Origin: Eudoraea adriatica DSM 19308
Lineage (GTDB): Bacteria > Bacteroidota > Bacteroidia > Flavobacteriales > Flavobacteriaceae
Assembly (NCBI RefSeq): GCF_000382125.1
Contig: NZ_KB907546.1
Span: 248,001 to 312,000, forward strand
Direction: 5' to 3'
Length of the DNA stretch: 64,000 nt
Shown here: positions 61,790 to 64,000 of the stretch, piece by piece
Layout: the number at the start of each line of letters is the position of its first letter
How positions within the stretch are numbered: position 1 is the first letter of the stretch
Notes under the pieces: model-generated
Seen by the model: the letters and a program-made list of their open reading frames with translations, nothing else
Told to the model about the DNA's origin: nothing
Database searches by the model: none
Position numbers and translations under genes: made by a program

Positions 61790-62284
61790 CTATTTCATTC
61801 TTATAAACTCAATGCGATCACCAATTTCCAGAAAATATTTTTCGCGTTGGCCGGCATTTACTTCCAGGACATATTGAACAGGGACCTCGGAAGACAAACC
61901 GGTCTCATTCAGAGGTTGGGCATTTTCCTTATAACTGGCAATTCTCAGTTCCTCATCTATAAAAATCAGGTCCAGGGGGAATTTGGTGTTTTTCATGTAA
62001 AAGGAATGATATAGAACGTCCGGAAAGATAAATAACATCCCCTGATCTGGTTCCATGGATTCACGATACATGAGCCCTGTTTGAGTTTCATAGTCAGATT
62101 CCGCAATTTCAATATCGTATCTGACAATTAATGAGTCTGACTGTGCTTTATAGATGCTTAATTCTCCTTCTTTAGTAAAAGTGACAGGCTCTGTTTTAAC
62201 CGGACTTTTAGGCGTTTCCCTGCAACTACCTAATAGAAAGGCCGCAGCTATAAGAACAAAACCATATAATTTTAGTGTTTTCAT
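61790..62284 (-). CDS. DUF192 lipoprotein
   Basis: A 164-residue lipoprotein; ATG at 62284 gives 'KTLKLYGFVLIAAAFLLGSC' with the lipobox Cys. The mature part carries the DUF192 pattern 'ETQTGLMYRESMEPDQGMLF', 'FPDVLYHSFYMKNTKFPLDL' and 'YVLEVNAG'. The fold is a small beta-barrel, role uncertain. The gene lies 26 bases downstream of lgt, the enzyme needed to lipidate it. Confidence 0.9.
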   Translation of the reverse strand: MKTLKLYGFVLIAAAFLLGSCRETPKSPVKTEPVTFTKEGELSIYKAQSDSLIVRYDIEIAESDYETQTGLMYRESMEPDQGMLFIFPDVLYHSFYMKNTKFPLDLIFIDEELRIASYKENAQPLNETGLSSEVPVQYVLEVNAGQREKYFLEIGDRIEFIRMK

Positions 62285-62310
62285 ACTATAATTTGCAAGC
62301 ATAGCGTGTT

Positions 62311-63273
62311 CTAGGTAGTCGCACCTTTTTTCCTGAACATGAAATAAAGCCCGACAAGGATAAAGGGAATGCTCAACCATTGACCGGTTGACAATAACCC
62401 CAATGTTTCTTCAAAGCCTCCCTGGCTTTTCTTTACAAATTCTACAAAGAACCGGATGGTCCAGAGTAATACCAGGAACAATCCGAATAAAAATCCGGAT
62501 TGATTTTTTTTGTCGGTCTTCCAGTAGAAATAGTATAGAATCAGAAAAACAAAAATATAAGCAACACCTTCGTACAATTGTGCAGGATGCCTGAAAGGAA
62601 TAGCATTGAAATACTCGGCAAATTTTGGGTTATTTTCTAAAGCTGCATATGCTGCATTAACCGTTTGTTCTTTGGTAATCTGCAATGCGGATGCAGCCGG
62701 CATATCATCTGAATCCCGTACAAATTTAGTGGCCAGAATAAAGCTTTCATCTGTGATCTTACCATTAATCTCCGAGTTAAAGAAATTGCCCAATCTTACG
62801 AAAAATGCACCAATAGCCACAGTAATAACTACCCTGTCTAAAACCCAAAGCATTTTCAGGTCTTTATATTTCCTGCTTAAAAGGTACATACCTATAATTA
62901 TACCTATTGCGGCTCCATGGCTTGCGAGACCGGTAAAACCTGTAAATTCATAACCATTGATAATTCCAAACAACGTACTTCCGGCGCGCTCTTTTATAGG
63001 GAGCAGAATTTCCACAAGATGATTTTTGTAATAAGGCCAGTCATAAAAAAAGACGTGACCCAGTCTTGCTCCAAGCATAGTGGAAAGAACAGTATAAATA
63101 AAAAGGGAATCTAACTGCTCAAGGGATTTCTTTTCGTTTAAAAAAATCTTTTTCATAATATACCACCCCAGGGCAAAGGCTACTATCCAGGAAAGATTGT
63201 AGTATTTAATTTGCAATACGCCAATTTTGAAAAGGGTATCATCAGGATTCCATATAATTCCTAAAAAGTACAT
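62311..63273 (-). CDS. lgt: Prolipoprotein diacylglyceryl transferase
   Basis: A 320-residue integral membrane enzyme with about seven helices. Family marks are 'ARLGHVFFYDWPYYKNHLVE', 'GFTGLASHGAAIGIIIGMYL', the catalytic/substrate loop 'RLGNFFNSEINGK' and 'RHPAQLYEG'. It adds the diacylglyceryl group to lipoprotein cysteines, the first step of the pathway used by the many lipoproteins in this window. Confidence 0.94.
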   Translation of the reverse strand: MYFLGIIWNPDDTLFKIGVLQIKYYNLSWIVAFALGWYIMKKIFLNEKKSLEQLDSLFIYTVLSTMLGARLGHVFFYDWPYYKNHLVEILLPIKERAGSTLFGIINGYEFTGFTGLASHGAAIGIIIGMYLLSRKYKDLKMLWVLDRVVITVAIGAFFVRLGNFFNSEINGKITDESFILATKFVRDSDDMPAASALQITKEQTVNAAYAALENNPKFAEYFNAIPFRHPAQLYEGVAYIFVFLILYYFYWKTDKKNQSGFLFGLFLVLLWTIRFFVEFVKKSQGGFEETLGLLSTGQWLSIPFILVGLYFMFRKKGATT

Positions 63274-63390
63274 AGTGAAAATTTTAAGCGACTAAGATAA
63301 GAAAATTGAGCAGAGACGGAGGGCAAATAACAGCTTAACTTTTTTGTATAAAAGCTTTACAGAGCAGATACAGGTTTTAAATTTTAAAGG

Positions 63391-63612
63391 TCAGGGTACA
63401 GGGTCATAACCTTTCCCACCCCAGGGGTTACAACTAACAATTCGTTTTATGGCCAGCCAGCCTCCCTTAAAAAGCCCATGTTTTTGCAAAGCTTCAAGGG
63501 TATACTGTGAGCATGTTGGCGAATACCTGCAGCTGGCCGGGGTGAGTGGTGAAATTACCAACTGGTAAAACCTTACCAAAAGAACAAAGGGTGCAATTAA
63601 AATCTTTTTCAC
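63391..63612 (-). CDS. yidD: Membrane protein insertion efficiency factor YidD
   Basis: A 73-residue protein with GTG start at 63612. It has the family line-up '[20 protein letters not shown]', '[15 protein letters not shown]' and '[17 protein letters not shown]', with the three conserved Cys. It aids YidC-dependent membrane insertion at the inner membrane. Confidence 0.95.
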   Translation of the reverse strand: MKKILIAPFVLLVRFYQLVISPLTPASCRYSPTCSQYTLEALQKHGLFKGGWLAIKRIVSCNPWGGKGYDPVP

Positions 63613-63613
63613 C

Positions 63614-63715
63614 TTAAAGAATATTTTTTAGCTCTTGATTTTTAATACGGTTAATATTAGAATTTCCATAAAAAGAAGCCTCCAATACACCGTCATTTAC
63701 GATACTGAAATTCAT
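63614..63715 (-). CDS. Possible 33-residue ORF coupled to cysS and yidD
   Basis: An ATG overlaps the cysS stop as TGATG, the classic re-initiation layout. The frame runs 33 codons ('[18 protein letters not shown]' in the middle) to a TAA one base before the yidD GTG. This tight packing suggests translation from cysS to yidD, but the peptide may be only a coupling leader. Confidence 0.25.
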   Translation of the reverse strand: MNFSIVNDGVLEASFYGNSNINRIKNQELKNIL

Positions 63716-64000
63716 CAGGAGACACTGAAGGTTGTGCCCTCCTTGCTGTCTTTGAGCTGAATGCCAAGGGCGGCCAGTTGATCTCTTATTTTATCAGAAG
63801 TCTCAAAATTTTTGTTAGCACGAGCGTCATTGCGCAATTGAATTAATAACTCCACGACACCAGATAACTTCTCTGAGTCTTTTCCTGCATCATTTTTATT
63901 TTCCAAACCAAGAACGTCAAACACAAAACTATTCATAGTCTCGATAAGTATTTTTTTGTCCTCCTCAGAGAGCTGTTCTTTCCCCTCCTTTATTAGGTTG
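63715..64000 (-). CDS. cysS: Cysteinyl-tRNA synthetase, C-terminal part
   Basis: The frame is open at the right edge. The visible 95 residues contain the conserved tail 'VELLIQLRNDARANKNFETS' then 'DKIRDQLAALGIQLKDSKEG', which is diagnostic for CysRS (C-terminal anticodon-helix region with 'AR..K.F..AD.IRD.L...GI.L.D...GT'). It charges tRNA-Cys. The N-terminal catalytic part is outside the window. Confidence 0.93.
   Translation of the reverse strand, partial: NLIKEGKEQLSEEDKKILIETMNSFVFDVLGLENKNDAGKDSEKLSGVVELLIQLRNDARANKNFETSDKIRDQLAALGIQLKDSKEGTTFSVS

Overview
The window reads as chromosomal DNA of a marine-type Flavobacteriaceae (phylum Bacteroidota). The pointers are a subtype-iii type VI secretion system (T6SSiii: TssN/TssO/PKD-protein type membrane genes, no TssJLM), TAnnTTTG-type -7 boxes, a one-piece SecDF, a metallo-type KdsA, a tmRNA tag ending in NNYALAA, and many Bacteroidota lipoproteins and plugless TonB-receptor-like barrels. 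The genus cannot be fixed from sequence reading alone.

Region 1 (1-13.5 kb) is most of a T6SSiii locus. The 3' part of tssC (sheath) sits at the left edge. A leftward block follows: PAAR tip, VgrG spike, two divergent Hcp/TssD proteins, TssN, probable TssG, and a secreted NlpC/P60 hydrolase. A rightward block follows that: TssE, TssF, a PKD-domain membrane protein (probable TssP), TssK and TssO. TssB, ClpV/TssH, TssQ and TssR are not here and probably lie to the left of the window.

Region 2 (13.5-26 kb) is an accessory island with long gene-poor gaps, decayed genes and patchy base composition. It holds a collagen-like lipoprotein, a stand-alone LuxR-type DNA-binding protein, several orphan proteins with glycine-rich hydrophobic stretches, a peptidoglycan-binding protein with a caspase-like His/Cys pattern, an NlpC/P60-like cysteine hydrolase, and a lipoprotein pseudogene fused to an IS6-family transposase remnant. 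Three of the orphan genes have a related upstream element. The best reading is a T6SS effector/cargo island that has been repeatedly rebuilt. The island ends at the ssrA (tmRNA) gene.

Region 3 (26-64 kb) is ordinary chromosome. It contains tmRNA, an AlaDH/saccharopine-dehydrogenase-like oxidoreductase, a PHP protein, a transglutaminase, a sulfatase, KdsA, TypA/BipA, a polyphosphate-glucokinase-like ROK kinase, a membrane-NUDIX fusion, an MFS transporter, a sulfotransferase, an arylsulfate sulfotransferase and FtsE. It continues with a TPR protein / plugless barrel / OmpA run, asparagine synthetase, a DASS carrier, GyrB, malate dehydrogenase, SecDF, a cold-shock protein, a two-domain ABC ATPase, and a leftward run cysS-yidD-lgt-DUF192-GNAT. 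Clear intrinsic terminators separate many of these units.
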